Positions 27,387 through 37,029 of a stretch of 64,000 nucleotides of DNA are shown here, piece after piece (the stretch's first letter is position 1; the number at the start of each line of letters is the position of its first letter). Both the position numbers and the translations under genes were made by a program. The notes below the pieces were generated by a model, which was not told the origin of the DNA, did not search any database, and saw only the letters and a list, made by a program, of their open reading frames with translations. Source of the DNA: Brevibacillus parabrevis (GTDB taxonomy: Bacteria > Bacillota > Bacilli > Brevibacillales > Brevibacillaceae); contig NZ_RHHV01000010.1 of the NCBI RefSeq assembly GCF_003710905.1, forward strand, positions 62,001 to 126,000, given 5' to 3'.

Positions 27387-27941
27387 ATGAAACCAACGAT
27401 TGGCGTCTTGATCAAGTCACTGCGGCTTGGCAAAAAAAAGACACTGAAACAAATATCTGAAAAAACGGAACTCTCGATAAGCTTTTTGTCCCAGGTGGAG
27501 CGGGGAAAATCGTCGATTACGCTGGAATCGCTGAAAAAAATCTCCGAGGCGTTGGAAGTGAGTCCGAGCTATTTCTTTTCGGAAAAGCCTTCGGCGCAGA
27601 GCGATCGCGTGCGCAGAGGCGGGCAAAAGCCTGCGATGCCGAGCGGCTTTCCTTTCGTGTATGAGGACTTGTCTGGCGATTTGGCGAACCGCTTGCTGGA
27701 ACCGATCCTCGTCACATTGCAGCCCCACGAAGACAGCGGAACGCCTTTTGTCCACAAAGGGCAGGAGTTCGTCTACGTGCTGGAAGGGGTATTGACGCTG
27801 TTGCTGGGAGAGGAAGAGCACGATTTGCATCCGGGCGACAGCATTCACATGGACTCGACTACACCGCACAACTGGCTGAATCGTACCGGGGAAGTCGTCC
27901 GTTTTTTGTGCGTCAATTCCGCTGCGGAAAAAGACCAGTAG
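27387..27941 (+). CDS. XRE-family regulator with C-terminal cupin
   Basis: The product has 184 residues. Residues 6-62 form an XRE helix-turn-helix (LKQISEKTELSISFLSQVERGKSSITLESLKKI). Residues 105-180 form a cupin sensor domain (HKGQEFVYVLEGVLTLLL...LHPGDSIHMD...PHNW) that may bind a metal or small ligand. It is divergent from the MHS-transporter relic and the cyclodeaminase, which it probably controls. The 262-base gap holds A+T-rich promoter-like DNA and no gene. Confidence 0.88.
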   Translation: MKPTIGVLIKSLRLGKKKTLKQISEKTELSISFLSQVERGKSSITLESLKKISEALEVSPSYFFSEKPSAQSDRVRRGGQKPAMPSGFPFVYEDLSGDLANRLLEPILVTLQPHEDSGTPFVHKGQEFVYVLEGVLTLLLGEEEHDLHPGDSIHMDSTTPHNWLNRTGEVVRFLCVNSAAEKDQ

Positions 27942-28035
27942 CGCGAGCGTCCGGCAAGCGGAAAAAGTGCGCCCTGCTTACGCTTTCTTGTATAATAAAA
28001 GGACACGTACGAATGCGCGGTAAAGAGGTGGAAAT

Positions 28036-29280
28036 GTGTCCGTTGAGCCTAACTATTTTCAACAGTATCAGCATGCCGATATAGACGAACTAGCCGATGT
28101 GATTGGAGAGCTTTTGCAAAACCCGATTACGGTTGAAGATGCGGATCACAAACTGATTGCCTACAGCTCCCACGGAGACAGCACCGATCAGGCGCGCTGG
28201 TCGACCATCATGGGCAGGCGGGTGCCGGAAAAGGTGTTGACCCGCCTGTGGAAGGACGGCGTGTTCCAGGAGCTGTTGACGCAAGACGACCCTGTACATA
28301 TTCCGGCCAAGGATGAGGTCGGCCTGGGCAAGCGTGTGGCGATCGCGATCAGGCGCGGCAGTGACGTGCTCGGGTACATATGGGCGCAGGAAGTGAATCG
28401 GCCGATCACGCGCGAGGATGACGAGATTTTGCGTCAGGCGGCACGGGTAGCCGTCTCAAGGCTCATGCAGCGGCAAGGGAAGCGCAAGGCGGAGGAGCAG
28501 CGGCGCAAGGAGTTTTTGTGGGAGCTGTTGCTCGGCAACCACAAAAGCGAAAGCACGATCCGGCAAAAAGCTGACAGCCTGCAAATGCAGCTTCCGACCG
28601 CTTATTTGATTTGCATTATTGAAGCGGCAGGTGCGCGGCTCGACCAGTATTTGTACCCGTTGCTCATGCGCGACAAGCTGTTGTGGGTTGTCGACGGTTC
28701 GCAGATCATTTTGCTGATCGGCCTTGACGGCAGTGTCAAAAAAGACGTGCGTGAAGTCCTCGTCCGCAAAGTCGAGCAGTTTCTGGCCGACTCGCTCGGC
28801 AAGCTGGAAGCCCATGTCACAGAAGGACGACAGGTGATTGCAGGCTACGGACTCGGCTATCAGTCGACGTATACAGAGATTGTGAAAAGCTACAGGGAGG
28901 CGCTGCACGCGCTCAAGATCAAGAAGCTGTTTCCCCAGGAAAACGAAGGCATTTACGGCTATCACGAGCTGGGCATTTACCGTTATCTCCTGCAACTGAA
29001 GCAGTGGGAGGCGGAGCAAGGCTATGAAAACGAGCGCTTGGAAAAGCTCAGGCAATACGACCGGGACAATCAGACGGCGATGTTGCAGACGCTGGAGACG
29101 TTTCTGGACGCGGCAGGCAAGGTGAACGTGACCGCCTCGCGCCTGCACATCCACATCAACACATTGAGCTACCGATTGCGGCGGATTGAGGAGATCATGC
29201 GGGTCGATCTGGAGAACATGAACCAGCGGGCCGCCCTCTACCTGGAGTTGAAAATGGCGAAGCTCGATCAGGAACAGTAG
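28036..29280 (+). CDS. adeR: PucR-family regulator, AdeR-like
   Basis: The product has 414 residues with a GAF-like N-terminal half, a central GGDEF-like/CdaR region, and a C-terminal PucR helix-turn-helix (VTASRLHIHINTLSYRLRRIEEI). It starts at GTG after GAGGTGG. It lies immediately before ald in the same direction, the arrangement of B. subtilis AdeR, which activates alanine dehydrogenase in response to alanine. The name rests on this context and architecture. Confidence 0.82.
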   Translation: MSVEPNYFQQYQHADIDELADVIGELLQNPITVEDADHKLIAYSSHGDSTDQARWSTIMGRRVPEKVLTRLWKDGVFQELLTQDDPVHIPAKDEVGLGKRVAIAIRRGSDVLGYIWAQEVNRPITREDDEILRQAARVAVSRLMQRQGKRKAEEQRRKEFLWELLLGNHKSESTIRQKADSLQMQLPTAYLICIIEAAGARLDQYLYPLLMRDKLLWVVDGSQIILLIGLDGSVKKDVREVLVRKVEQFLADSLGKLEAHVTEGRQVIAGYGLGYQSTYTEIVKSYREALHALKIKKLFPQENEGIYGYHELGIYRYLLQLKQWEAEQGYENERLEKLRQYDRDNQTAMLQTLETFLDAAGKVNVTASRLHIHINTLSYRLRRIEEIMRVDLENMNQRAALYLELKMAKLDQEQ

Positions 29281-29409
29281 TTCGTTTGTGGATTTTCACA
29301 AACAGAAGGATGGCAAAATTAAAGGAATCCCCAAGGAAACGCCCCGTGTAAACGCTGTACAATGTTAGTATTCTCATTAAATCGGCGTTTCCAAGGAGGA
29401 CTACCTATC

Positions 29410-30534
29410 ATGATCGTTGGCATTCCAAAAGAGATTAAAAATAACGAGAATCGCGTTGCCATCACGCCAGCAGGCGTAGCAGCCCTCGTACAAAACGGAC
29501 ACTCTGTTCGCGTAGAGACAGGTGCAGGACTTGGCAGCGGTTTCACCAACGAAGACTACACAGCAGTAGGCGCTGAGATTGTCGCGACCGCAGCAGATGC
29601 GTGGGCCGCTGACATGGTCATGAAAGTAAAAGAACCACTTCCTGCCGAGTACGGCTACTTCCGTGAAGGTCTGATCTTGTTCACGTACCTCCACCTGGCT
29701 CCAGAGCCTGAATTGACTCGTGAGCTGCTCGATAAAAAAGTAATCGCAATCGCGTACGAAACTATCCAGCTCGACAACGGCGCATTGCCGCTCTTGATGC
29801 CGATGTCCGAAGTTGCGGGCCGCATGTCCGTACAAATCGGTGCGCAATTCCTGGAAAAACAATACGGCGGCAAAGGCGTGCTGCTCGGTGGCGTACCTGG
29901 CGTGCCAAAAGGCGAAGTCGTTGTCATCGGTGGCGGTATCGTAGGTACGAACGCTGCGAAAATGGCGCTTGGTCTCGGTGCAAACGTAACGATCATCGAC
30001 GTGAACGCAGATCGTCTGCGCCAATTGGATGACCTGTTCCAAGGCCGCGTACAAACTTTGATCTCCAACTCTTTCAACATCGCAAGCGCAGTGAAAAAAG
30101 CAGACCTGCTCGTAGGCGCTGTTCTGATCCCTGGCGCACGCGCTCCTCGCCTGGTAACAGAAGCGATGGTAAAAGAAATGACGCCTGGTTCCGTGATCGT
30201 AGACGTGGCAATCGACCAAGGCGGTTCCATCGAAACGATCGACCGCATCACAACGCATGACAACCCGACTTATGAAAAACACGGCGTGATCCATTACGCA
30301 GTAGCGAATATGCCTGGTGCGGTAGCTCGCACTTCCACTCTGGCGCTGACGAACGTAACGGTTCCATACGCTGTTCAACTGGCGAACAAAGGCTACGCAC
30401 AAGCGATCCGCGACAACCACGCTCTGGCGAAAGGCGTAAACGTCATCGACGGAAAAGTGGCTTACAAAGCGGTTGCAGATGCTCACAACCTGCCATACGC
30501 TTCTGTAGAAGAAGTATTGCTGGTGAAAAACTAA
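29410..30534 (+). CDS. ald: alanine dehydrogenase
   Basis: The product has 374 residues and is full length. [20 protein letters not shown] starts the protein. The substrate-binding Lys (MKVKEP, residue 74) and catalytic His (TYLHLAPEP, residue 95) are present, and the Rossmann loop reads [19 protein letters not shown]. It interconverts L-alanine and pyruvate plus ammonia with NAD, and in spore formers supports growth on alanine and sporulation. AAGGAGG sets the start. A TACAAT -10 box at 29358-29363 overlaps a near-match to a cre site (29347-29360). The codon use looks like that of a highly expressed gene. Confidence 0.96.
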   Translation: MIVGIPKEIKNNENRVAITPAGVAALVQNGHSVRVETGAGLGSGFTNEDYTAVGAEIVATAADAWAADMVMKVKEPLPAEYGYFREGLILFTYLHLAPEPELTRELLDKKVIAIAYETIQLDNGALPLLMPMSEVAGRMSVQIGAQFLEKQYGGKGVLLGGVPGVPKGEVVVIGGGIVGTNAAKMALGLGANVTIIDVNADRLRQLDDLFQGRVQTLISNSFNIASAVKKADLLVGAVLIPGARAPRLVTEAMVKEMTPGSVIVDVAIDQGGSIETIDRITTHDNPTYEKHGVIHYAVANMPGAVARTSTLALTNVTVPYAVQLANKGYAQAIRDNHALAKGVNVIDGKVAYKAVADAHNLPYASVEEVLLVKN

Positions 30535-30551
30535 TCGCGCTTCCATAAACG

Positions 30552-30588
30552 AAACTGCTTGCCAGAAATTTTGGCAAGCAGTTTTTTT
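30552..30588 (+). terminator. intrinsic terminator after ald
   Basis: AAACTGCTTGCC and GGCAAGCAGTTT form a strong stem followed by T7. It may also serve the leftward germination operon. Confidence 0.88.
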
Positions 30589-30604
30589 GTGGGCAAATCC
30601 TTAC

Positions 30605-31780
30605 TCACTCAGGGCCGAGCGGGTCGGGGTATTTGGAGGAGTTCATCTTCATTTTGCCTGAGTCGCTCAAATGCACCTGTATATGAATCGAGGCAATCGA
30701 ATCTGCGGTCGGCGCCGTACGATGCTCTTTTTCATACGCCCGCCAGGCCCGGTAGTCTTTTTTGAACAACTCTTTTTCCAGGCCGTACAAGTCAGTGCCC
30801 TTTTTCAATCCTTTTAAAAAGGTGTCCCTGATTTGCTCCCGGACCTGTTCTTCCGAGTTTTTCTGAATGTGCGCAGGGCTGACCGGACTCATTAGCTCGC
30901 GAACAAAGCCTAGCAGATGCACCTTCAATTTATAGCGGGGAATCGGCCCGGTGGTGAGCGGGACGATTTGCAGTCCTACGTGCTTGATGCGGATTGTCGC
31001 TTTGGGAGTGTTGTTTTCGCGGATGATCAGGCCGGCAAACTCGGTGTCTTTGTTCATCCAGCGCAAGCCCATCAGATCGCGGCTGGGAAAATAGCCTTTC
31101 CAATTGCCGCGATGCAGCGCGTGCACCCCGTCGATGGACAGGCGCGAGGTGTAGTGATTGTTCTCCTTCCACGAGTGGGTGTAGATGGTGACATTGGGCA
31201 GCAGCACGGTATTCGAAGGGTCCCAAAAGTTGCTGATGAAGCGGTAAAACTGGGTCGGCTCGATAAAGGAGCGCTGCTGATACACGTCTTTTGGCTGATG
31301 CAAAAGGGACGTCAGCGGAGAGAAGCCAGTCAGGGCGTGATTGCCAAGAATTTTGTCGACCGGCTCCCTCGTCGCGAACACCCATTTTGTATAGCGGATC
31401 AAACCGTAGCGGTTCAAGATGTCATGCGTCGTGATTATGCCTTTTTGCAGGATGCGCTCGTGAAATACGAGAGACGAGACGAATCCGAGGAACAGCGGCA
31501 CTTGCGAGTTTTTTTGCAGGTTGTCAAAAGCGGACATCAGCGTCTTACCTCTCCCGATGGAAATAGCAGCGGGAGGCGAATCCGGTTGACTTCCCGTTTC
31601 CTGTTTGGCGACGCTGGACAGGTCGACAGACTGGGCGTAGAGGACGTATTCGTCGTTGATAAAGTCAACGCCAAAAGCAGACAAATAGCTCAAATCCTGA
31701 ATCGATTTCTGATCCCAGCAGCCGCTCAAAAGCGTTGTGGCAAGCAGCAGCAAAGCGCAAGCGATGCGGGCGTATTTCAT
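30605..31780 (-). CDS. gerC: germination receptor C subunit, Ger(x)C lipoprotein
   Basis: The product has 391 residues with a lipoprotein signal (LLSGCWDQ, Cys21) and the Ger(x)C opening WDQKSIQDLSYLSAFGVDF. The later three-domain layout ends with VREQIRDTFLKGLKKGTDLYGL. It is anchored on the outer face of the spore inner membrane as part of a nutrient germinant receptor. Its ATG overlaps the A-subunit stop by four bases. The germinant cannot be told from sequence. Confidence 0.9.
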   Translation of the reverse strand: MKYARIACALLLLATTLLSGCWDQKSIQDLSYLSAFGVDFINDEYVLYAQSVDLSSVAKQETGSQPDSPPAAISIGRGKTLMSAFDNLQKNSQVPLFLGFVSSLVFHERILQKGIITTHDILNRYGLIRYTKWVFATREPVDKILGNHALTGFSPLTSLLHQPKDVYQQRSFIEPTQFYRFISNFWDPSNTVLLPNVTIYTHSWKENNHYTSRLSIDGVHALHRGNWKGYFPSRDLMGLRWMNKDTEFAGLIIRENNTPKATIRIKHVGLQIVPLTTGPIPRYKLKVHLLGFVRELMSPVSPAHIQKNSEEQVREQIRDTFLKGLKKGTDLYGLEKELFKKDYRAWRAYEKEHRTAPTADSIASIHIQVHLSDSGKMKMNSSKYPDPLGPE

Positions 31781-33159
31781 TTGGTGTTCCCGTCCTTTTC
31801 AGGCTTTTTGCGGAAAAAGTAAATCAGCGGCTGGAACAAGACCAGATACAGATTGGACAGCACGTTGGACGAGCCCATCAACACGTAGGGACGGCCAAAC
31901 GAGGTCAAAGTGGACAAGTAGTAAATAATCGCAATCATTCCGATGACGAATCCGTACATGCCGATCGTCGACGACAGGAGGAAGACAACAAAACGGGTGA
32001 CCGTGACAGCACCGCTCAGCGCCTGGTTGACGAGAGTGAACGAAGCGACGACTGTCAGCGAGCCTACGAACAGCATCGAGGGCGAAGTCAACCCGGCGCG
32101 AATGGAGGCGTCTCCGATGATCAACGCGCCGACAAGCGCCAGCGTTTGCCCGACGTTTTTCGGCAGACGTGCTCCCGCTTCCCGCAGAAACTCAAAAATG
32201 AACAAAATCACGAAAAGCTCCATCGGGGCGGAAAAGGGCAAGCCTTTGCGTCCTTGGGTAATCGTGGCGAGCAGCTGGAACGGAAACTGCTCGACATTGT
32301 AGGCAGACAAGGCAATCCAGAACCCGGGCAGAAAAGCGGCAATCCAAAAACCGCCGAGACGCAGCAGGCGCTCCAGCCAGACGTACGTGATCGGATACTG
32401 ATCGTCCTCCGGAGACTTGATCAGCTCCAATAGCGACACGGGAGCGATCAGGGCGAGCGGAGAGCCGTCCACCATGATGACCGCTTTTCCTTGCAGCAAC
32501 AAATAAATCGCAAAGTCGGGACGCCCTGTATAGTCGACTAGCGGGAACAACGAATTGCGATTGTCGCTCAGCATTTTTTCCAGCAGCGCACTGTTGATTA
32601 TTTTTTTGTTTTCGCAGGCAATCAGCCGATCGCGAATCATCTCAAGCAGGTCGGGAGGGACCGTGTCTGTCAAATACAACAGGGCAATCCGGCTGCGGGA
32701 ACGGGTGCCGAGAATAAAAGGCTCATAAGCGAGTGTGATCGTTCGCATGCGTTTGCGGATGAGGGCCACATTGGTCGACAAATCCTCCACGAAGCCGTCT
32801 CGCGGGCCTTTGATGGAAATTTCCGTGTTGGCTTCTTCTGTACCCCGTTGCGGCCGATTGGAAATGTCCCAGGAAAAAGGCGGCGAATCCCCCAAAAAAA
32901 TCAGCAAGTCTCCCGCGAAGAGCCGTTCAGTCCACAGCTCCGGATTGGTGAACAAAGGGACGAGCGGAAGCGAGCGCAGATCGCCAGAATTTACGCAGTG
33001 CTCCAATTGAGGCAAAGCCGTCTCCTGCAAATGCCGTACGTCCGCCAAACCTTCGCAGTACAGCATGAGCACAGACTGATCGTTCGGGGTGACAGCCCGC
33101 AGGAAGACGACATCAGCACAATGCGCAAATCTATCACGCAGCTCCTCTTCAAGGGTCAT
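31777..33159 (-). CDS. gerA: germination receptor A subunit, GerA family
   Basis: The product has 460 residues. A soluble N-terminal domain (to about 230) has FLGDSPPFSWDISNRPQRGTE and then PRDGFVEDLSTNVALIRKR. The central part carries GTRSRSRIALLYLTD, and the C-terminal half has the membrane helices including APMELFVILFIFEFLREAGARLP. All are GerA-family landmarks. It is slightly shorter at the N terminus than typical members. It sits between the B and C genes with overlaps of 11 and 4 bases. Confidence 0.9.
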   Translation of the reverse strand: MTLEEELRDRFAHCADVVFLRAVTPNDQSVLMLYCEGLADVRHLQETALPQLEHCVNSGDLRSLPLVPLFTNPELWTERLFAGDLLIFLGDSPPFSWDISNRPQRGTEEANTEISIKGPRDGFVEDLSTNVALIRKRMRTITLAYEPFILGTRSRSRIALLYLTDTVPPDLLEMIRDRLIACENKKIINSALLEKMLSDNRNSLFPLVDYTGRPDFAIYLLLQGKAVIMVDGSPLALIAPVSLLELIKSPEDDQYPITYVWLERLLRLGGFWIAAFLPGFWIALSAYNVEQFPFQLLATITQGRKGLPFSAPMELFVILFIFEFLREAGARLPKNVGQTLALVGALIIGDASIRAGLTSPSMLFVGSLTVVASFTLVNQALSGAVTVTRFVVFLLSSTIGMYGFVIGMIAIIYYLSTLTSFGRPYVLMGSSNVLSNLYLVLFQPLIYFFRKKPEKDGNTK

Positions 33160-34249
33160 GGCTCACATCCTCCAATCTGGTTGGTTTTCGCAGCGACAGC
33201 AGGAACAAGATGAGTGTGACGACTACCATAACCAGCAAGTAAAAAGGATAGTAAATCTTCGAGAGAAACGTCACGAATTGCATGTCGCTGTAAGGAAGAC
33301 TGGTCAGGGCGATCATGCTGGCGCCAAGGACGAACATGACGTATTTTCTTTGCTTTTTCGTGCGCAGGACGAGCAGCTCCCCGAGCAGCAGCAAGCAAAG
33401 CGTAATGCGGATAAACGACCCGGACAGCCACTGGAAAATCGAGAAAAACTCCATGTTCTCGATGTCTTTGCCGATCGTCAAAAGCCGCCATTGCTCAAAG
33501 GCGGGAAACCGCTGGCGCGTCGATTCCACAGGCCCGAACTCGGCGATGGCTCCTGTAAGCGGACTGAGGGTCAGTACCAGGACGATCGCGATCATGATGA
33601 TATAGTGGACGGCGCGAAGCGGTTTGCGAATGTGGTGTTGCAGCAAAAGCAACAGGAACAGCTCGGTAAATCCTCCTCCTACAAACACCATGGCGTGCAG
33701 GGTGGGCATAAGCCCGTTCTGGAACAGCGGCAAAAGCTGGGTATAATCTTTTTTGGGAATGTTGCCAAACGCGACGAACATGCCCAATAACGAAACGGCA
33801 GGCAGCAGGATGCCGGAAGTAATGGCGACAGAGGCTATGCCGCCGTAAGAGGCGAACACGCACAAAATGATCAGGGCAAGCGCTGTCACCCATTCCGGTG
33901 TCTGCGGCAAATAGTTGACGGTAGTCCATGTTTGCGTATCGATTAAATTGACGAGGGCCATCAAGTACAGGCAAAGGATGATCGGGGCGAGGAGCAGATG
34001 CCGGACGGTTTTTCCAGATCGCAAAAGAAGCCACTGGGACAGCGACATCTGCTTGATCCGTCTATTGATGAAAAACAGGGCGTATGCCCAAACGGCAAAG
34101 GGGATGGCGCCAATAATGACGCTCAGCCAGGCATCGCGCCCAGCTTTGCTGAGCAGCAGAGGAATAAGGGTAACATGGTTGGTTATTCCGATTGAGAGCA
34201 TCATGACCATGATCGCTTGGCCAATCCCGATTTTTCCGTCTGCTTTCAT
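33149..34249 (-). CDS. gerB: germination receptor B subunit, spore permease
   Basis: The product has 366 residues with ten predicted helices in the APC-like spore permease layout (GIGQAIMVMMLSIGITNHVTLIPLLL at the start, then WLSVIIGAIPFAVWAYALFF). It belongs to the endospore germination permease family that binds the amino-acid or related germinant. It is the first gene of the operon, so the order is B-A-C rather than the common A-B-C. Confidence 0.9.
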   Translation of the reverse strand: MKADGKIGIGQAIMVMMLSIGITNHVTLIPLLLSKAGRDAWLSVIIGAIPFAVWAYALFFINRRIKQMSLSQWLLLRSGKTVRHLLLAPIILCLYLMALVNLIDTQTWTTVNYLPQTPEWVTALALIILCVFASYGGIASVAITSGILLPAVSLLGMFVAFGNIPKKDYTQLLPLFQNGLMPTLHAMVFVGGGFTELFLLLLLQHHIRKPLRAVHYIIMIAIVLVLTLSPLTGAIAEFGPVESTRQRFPAFEQWRLLTIGKDIENMEFFSIFQWLSGSFIRITLCLLLLGELLVLRTKKQRKYVMFVLGASMIALTSLPYSDMQFVTFLSKIYYPFYLLVMVVVTLILFLLSLRKPTRLEDVSHDP

Positions 34250-34396
34250 GAAACATACGTCCCCTTTTAAATCGCTGGTTTTGTTATAGTTTGTCTGCTC
34301 GACTGGAAATATGTATCGCGTATAAAGGTTAGCCCACGAGAAACAAAGTGTGGTATTCTACAATGAGGTAAAAATGGAGTAAGGAGTGCAGCCGGG

Positions 34397-35488
34397 ATGT
34401 ATAAGCTCATAAGAAAATATCTGTTCCAGATGGATACGGAAGAGATTCATGAAAAAACGGTTGGTGCCTTGAAGCTGATGGAAGATTCTGCTCCGGGAAA
34501 AAGCTTGCTCAGAATGATGTTCCAGTTGAAGGACGAGCGTCTGGCGACAAAGCTGTGGGGAATGACTTTTCCCAATCCGGTAGGACTCGCCGCCGGTTTT
34601 GACAAAAATGCCGAAGTGTATCATGCGCTCGGTGCGCTCGGGTTCGGCTTTGTGGAAATCGGGACTTTGACGCCGCAGGGACAGCCTGGCAATCCGAGGC
34701 CCCGCTTGTTCCGTTTGCCTGAACACGAAGCAGTGATCAACCGAATGGGCTTCAACAACCACGGTGCGTATTTGGCTTCGCAGCATCTGGTAGATTACGC
34801 TTATTCCGATGTTCCGATCGGGATCAATATTGGCAAAAACAAAGTCACTCCTAATGAGGAAGCGGCTTCTGACTATATCAAGTGTCTGGACATGCTCTAT
34901 GCGTACGGCCATTATTTCGTCATTAACATCAGCTCGCCGAACACGCCGAATTTGCGCGACTTGCAGGAGACAGAAAGCATGCGCCAGCTGGTGCGGGCGA
35001 TACGCGAGAAAGCGGCTGAGCTGGAAGCGCGCGGCATTCAGAAAAAACCGATTTTGCTCAAAGTAGCTCCAGACATGTCTGACGAGCATATGCGCGATGT
35101 CGTGCAAGGGGCTGTGGCGGAAGGCATTTCCGGGATTATTGCCACCAATACGACACTGTCGCGGGAAGCTGTTCAAGGGCATCGGTACGCCGAGGAAGCG
35201 GGCGGTTTGAGCGGAAAGCCGCTGACAGAGCGATCGACAGCGTGGGTGAAAGAGATTTATCAGGAAGTCGGAGGCAAAGTGCCGATTATCGGTGTCGGAG
35301 GCATTTTTACCGGAGAAGACGCCTATCAGAAAATACGCGCGGGCGCCAGCCTGGTCCAGGTTTATACTGGCATGATTTATCAAGGGCCTGGCATTTCGAA
35401 GCAGATCAACAAGCAATTGCTCAAGCTGATGCAGCGGGACGGTTTTTCCCACATCAGCGAAGCGGTTGGCGTGGACGCGAAAGCGTAG
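34397..35488 (+). CDS. pyrD: dihydroorotate dehydrogenase (quinone), class 2
   Basis: The product has 363 residues. The N-terminal amphipathic extension (MYKLIRKYLFQMDTEEIHEKT) marks the membrane-associated class 2 enzyme. The FMN barrel shows NPVGLAAGFDKNAEVYHAL, VINRMGFNNHG, the catalytic-Ser region NISSPNTPNLRDLQ, and IIGVGGIFTGEDAYQKI. It oxidises dihydroorotate to orotate with quinone in pyrimidine synthesis. It stands alone, away from a pyr operon, between the germination operon and the cobalt importer. Confidence 0.95.
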   Translation: MYKLIRKYLFQMDTEEIHEKTVGALKLMEDSAPGKSLLRMMFQLKDERLATKLWGMTFPNPVGLAAGFDKNAEVYHALGALGFGFVEIGTLTPQGQPGNPRPRLFRLPEHEAVINRMGFNNHGAYLASQHLVDYAYSDVPIGINIGKNKVTPNEEAASDYIKCLDMLYAYGHYFVINISSPNTPNLRDLQETESMRQLVRAIREKAAELEARGIQKKPILLKVAPDMSDEHMRDVVQGAVAEGISGIIATNTTLSREAVQGHRYAEEAGGLSGKPLTERSTAWVKEIYQEVGGKVPIIGVGGIFTGEDAYQKIRAGASLVQVYTGMIYQGPGISKQINKQLLKLMQRDGFSHISEAVGVDAKA

Positions 35489-35512
35489 AATCAAAAACGT
35501 AGAACCAAAAAC

Positions 35513-35569
35513 AAGGCTCGTGCAGTCAATGACATTCGCCAAAAGGTCATCGGTTGCAGGAGCCTTTTG
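35513..35569 (+). terminator. intrinsic terminator after pyrD
   Basis: AAGGCTC-TGCA pairs with TGCA-GAGCCTT around an inner ATGAC/GTCAT stem, followed by TTTTGATAA. Confidence 0.75.
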
Positions 35570-35578
35570 ATAATAAGC

Positions 35579-35608
35579 TTTACGCTGGATTGGGCGATTG
35601 AGTATAAT
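35579..35608 (+). promoter_or_regulatory. promoter of the cobalamin-riboswitch transcript
   Basis: A perfect TATAAT is preceded, at 18 bases, by TTTACG. It lies about 45 bases before the riboswitch. Confidence 0.55.
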
Positions 35609-35649
35609 AATGTAGGACAAGCAAGAACTGTCAAACAATTGGATATTGT

Positions 35650-35825
35650 CGGCAATAGGTGCCTTTGTGTGCATGAGCACGAAGGGTAACAGGGAATCGG
35701 GTGAAAGTCCCGAGCGGTCCCGCCACTGTAATCAGGGAGTTCTCTTTGATGAAGTTCCACTCATATTCATATGGGGAAGGACAAAGAGCGCATCGATCTG
35801 AAAGCCAGGAGACCTACCTACTTGC
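35650..35825 (+). ncRNA. cobalamin (B12) riboswitch
   Basis: All the class landmarks occur in order: AGGTGCC, then AAGGGTAACAGGGAA, TCGGGTGAAAGTCCCGAGCGG, TCCCGCCACTGTAA, and GAAAGCCAGGAGACCTACCT with the B12 box. It controls the cobalt-import genes downstream. When adenosylcobalamin binds, the terminator at 35909-35937 should form. Confidence 0.96.
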
Positions 35826-35908
35826 CACACCCTGGAGACCTTCGCGGAAAGGAGCGGTGAATACGGAGCAATTGGACAGAAGTTCATGTCTATTGTTTTG
35901 TGCGCATA

Positions 35909-35937
35909 CCTCGTCTGCTATCGGATGGGGCTTTTTT
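35909..35937 (+). terminator. riboswitch expression-platform terminator
   Basis: CCTCGTC pairs with GGATGGGG (with G-U pairs) and is followed by CTTTTTTG, about 45 bases before cbiM. It is the likely OFF-state structure of the B12 riboswitch. Confidence 0.7.
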
Positions 35938-35983
35938 GATTGGAAAAAACGGTAAAAAGAACAGCAAAGGAGGAGAAGTTGCC

Positions 35984-36748
35984 TTGAATCGATCACGCTT
36001 TGTCTCGACCTGTTTATTGATTGCGGGCTTTGTTCTTTATTTTCTCGTAAATGAACCGCAAACTTCTTACGCGATGCACATTATGGAAGGGTATTTGCCG
36101 CTGTCGTGGGCGTTGTTCTGGTGGGTAGTATTTATTCCGTTCTTCATTCTTGGCATTCGTTCGTTAAACAAAATCGTCAAAGAACACCCGCAAATGAAGT
36201 TGCTTATTGGCGTATCAGGTGCCTTTGCTTTCGTGCTGTCTGCTTTGAAAATTCCTTCGGTGACGGGAAGCAGCTCCCATCCTACCGGAACAGGACTTGG
36301 GGCGATCATGTTCGGCCCGTGGGTGATGTCTGTGCTGGGCAGTCTGGTGCTGTTGTTCCAAGCCTTGCTGTTGGCGCATGGCGGATTGACCACGCTTGGC
36401 GCCAACGCCGTTTCGATGGCGGTTGTCGGGCCGATGGTGGCTTACGGGGTGTACCGCCTGATTGTCCGTGCCAACGGAGGACAACGTTTGGCTGTCTTCG
36501 CTGCGGCAGCTCTTGCTGACCTGGCGACTTATGTAGTGACATCTGTTCAGTTGGCGCTGGCTTTTCCGGCTGAGTCTGGCGGGGTATTGGCTTCTTTCGC
36601 CAAGTTCGCTGGCATTTTTGCCATCACACAAATTCCGTTGGCGATCAGCGAGGGGCTTCTGACCGTGCTCGTCTGGAACTGGCTTCAATCTTACAATGCA
36701 AAAGAGCTGGCGGAGCTGCGCTTGCTGAAACGGGAGGAATCGCTGTGA
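35984..36748 (+). CDS. cbiM: cobalt ECF transporter substrate-specific protein
   Basis: The product has 254 residues. After a first helix the mature metal-binding N terminus reads MHIMEGYLP, with His close to the start as needed for Co/Ni chelation, followed by [12 protein letters not shown] and [15 protein letters not shown] typical of CbiM. It captures cobalt for the CbiMNQO importer. The start is a TTG with AAAGGAGG ten bases upstream. The cobalamin riboswitch upstream argues for cobalt over nickel. Confidence 0.94.
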   Translation: MNRSRFVSTCLLIAGFVLYFLVNEPQTSYAMHIMEGYLPLSWALFWWVVFIPFFILGIRSLNKIVKEHPQMKLLIGVSGAFAFVLSALKIPSVTGSSSHPTGTGLGAIMFGPWVMSVLGSLVLLFQALLLAHGGLTTLGANAVSMAVVGPMVAYGVYRLIVRANGGQRLAVFAAAALADLATYVVTSVQLALAFPAESGGVLASFAKFAGIFAITQIPLAISEGLLTVLVWNWLQSYNAKELAELRLLKREESL

Positions 36749-37029
36749 AAAAAGGAATGAACTGGCTGCTGCTCCTGGGTGTCGTCGTGCTTGCGATCGT
36801 GCCGTTGCTTTTGGTGCAGGACTCGGAGTTCGGCGGAGCGGACGGAGCGGCAGAGGAAGCGATCAAGGAGATTGCCCCTGCGTACGAGCCGTGGTTCCAG
36901 CCGCTGCTTGAACCGCCAGGAGGCGAGACAGAGAGCTTGCTGTTTGCCGTGCAAGCGGCATTGGGAGCGGGCATTGTCGGCTATGCGATGGGCTTGTACA
37001 AAGGTCGGCTGGATAAAAACAAAAAATGA
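36745..37029 (+). CDS. cbiN: cobalt transport protein CbiN
   Basis: The product has 94 residues with two membrane helices flanking the extracytoplasmic loop ([12 protein letters not shown], then [21 protein letters not shown]), the CbiN signature. It is an auxiliary subunit that helps load CbiM. It starts at GTG overlapping the cbiM stop (GTGA) and overlaps cbiQ at its end (ATGA). Confidence 0.93.
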   Translation: MKKGMNWLLLLGVVVLAIVPLLLVQDSEFGGADGAAEEAIKEIAPAYEPWFQPLLEPPGGETESLLFAVQAALGAGIVGYAMGLYKGRLDKNKK

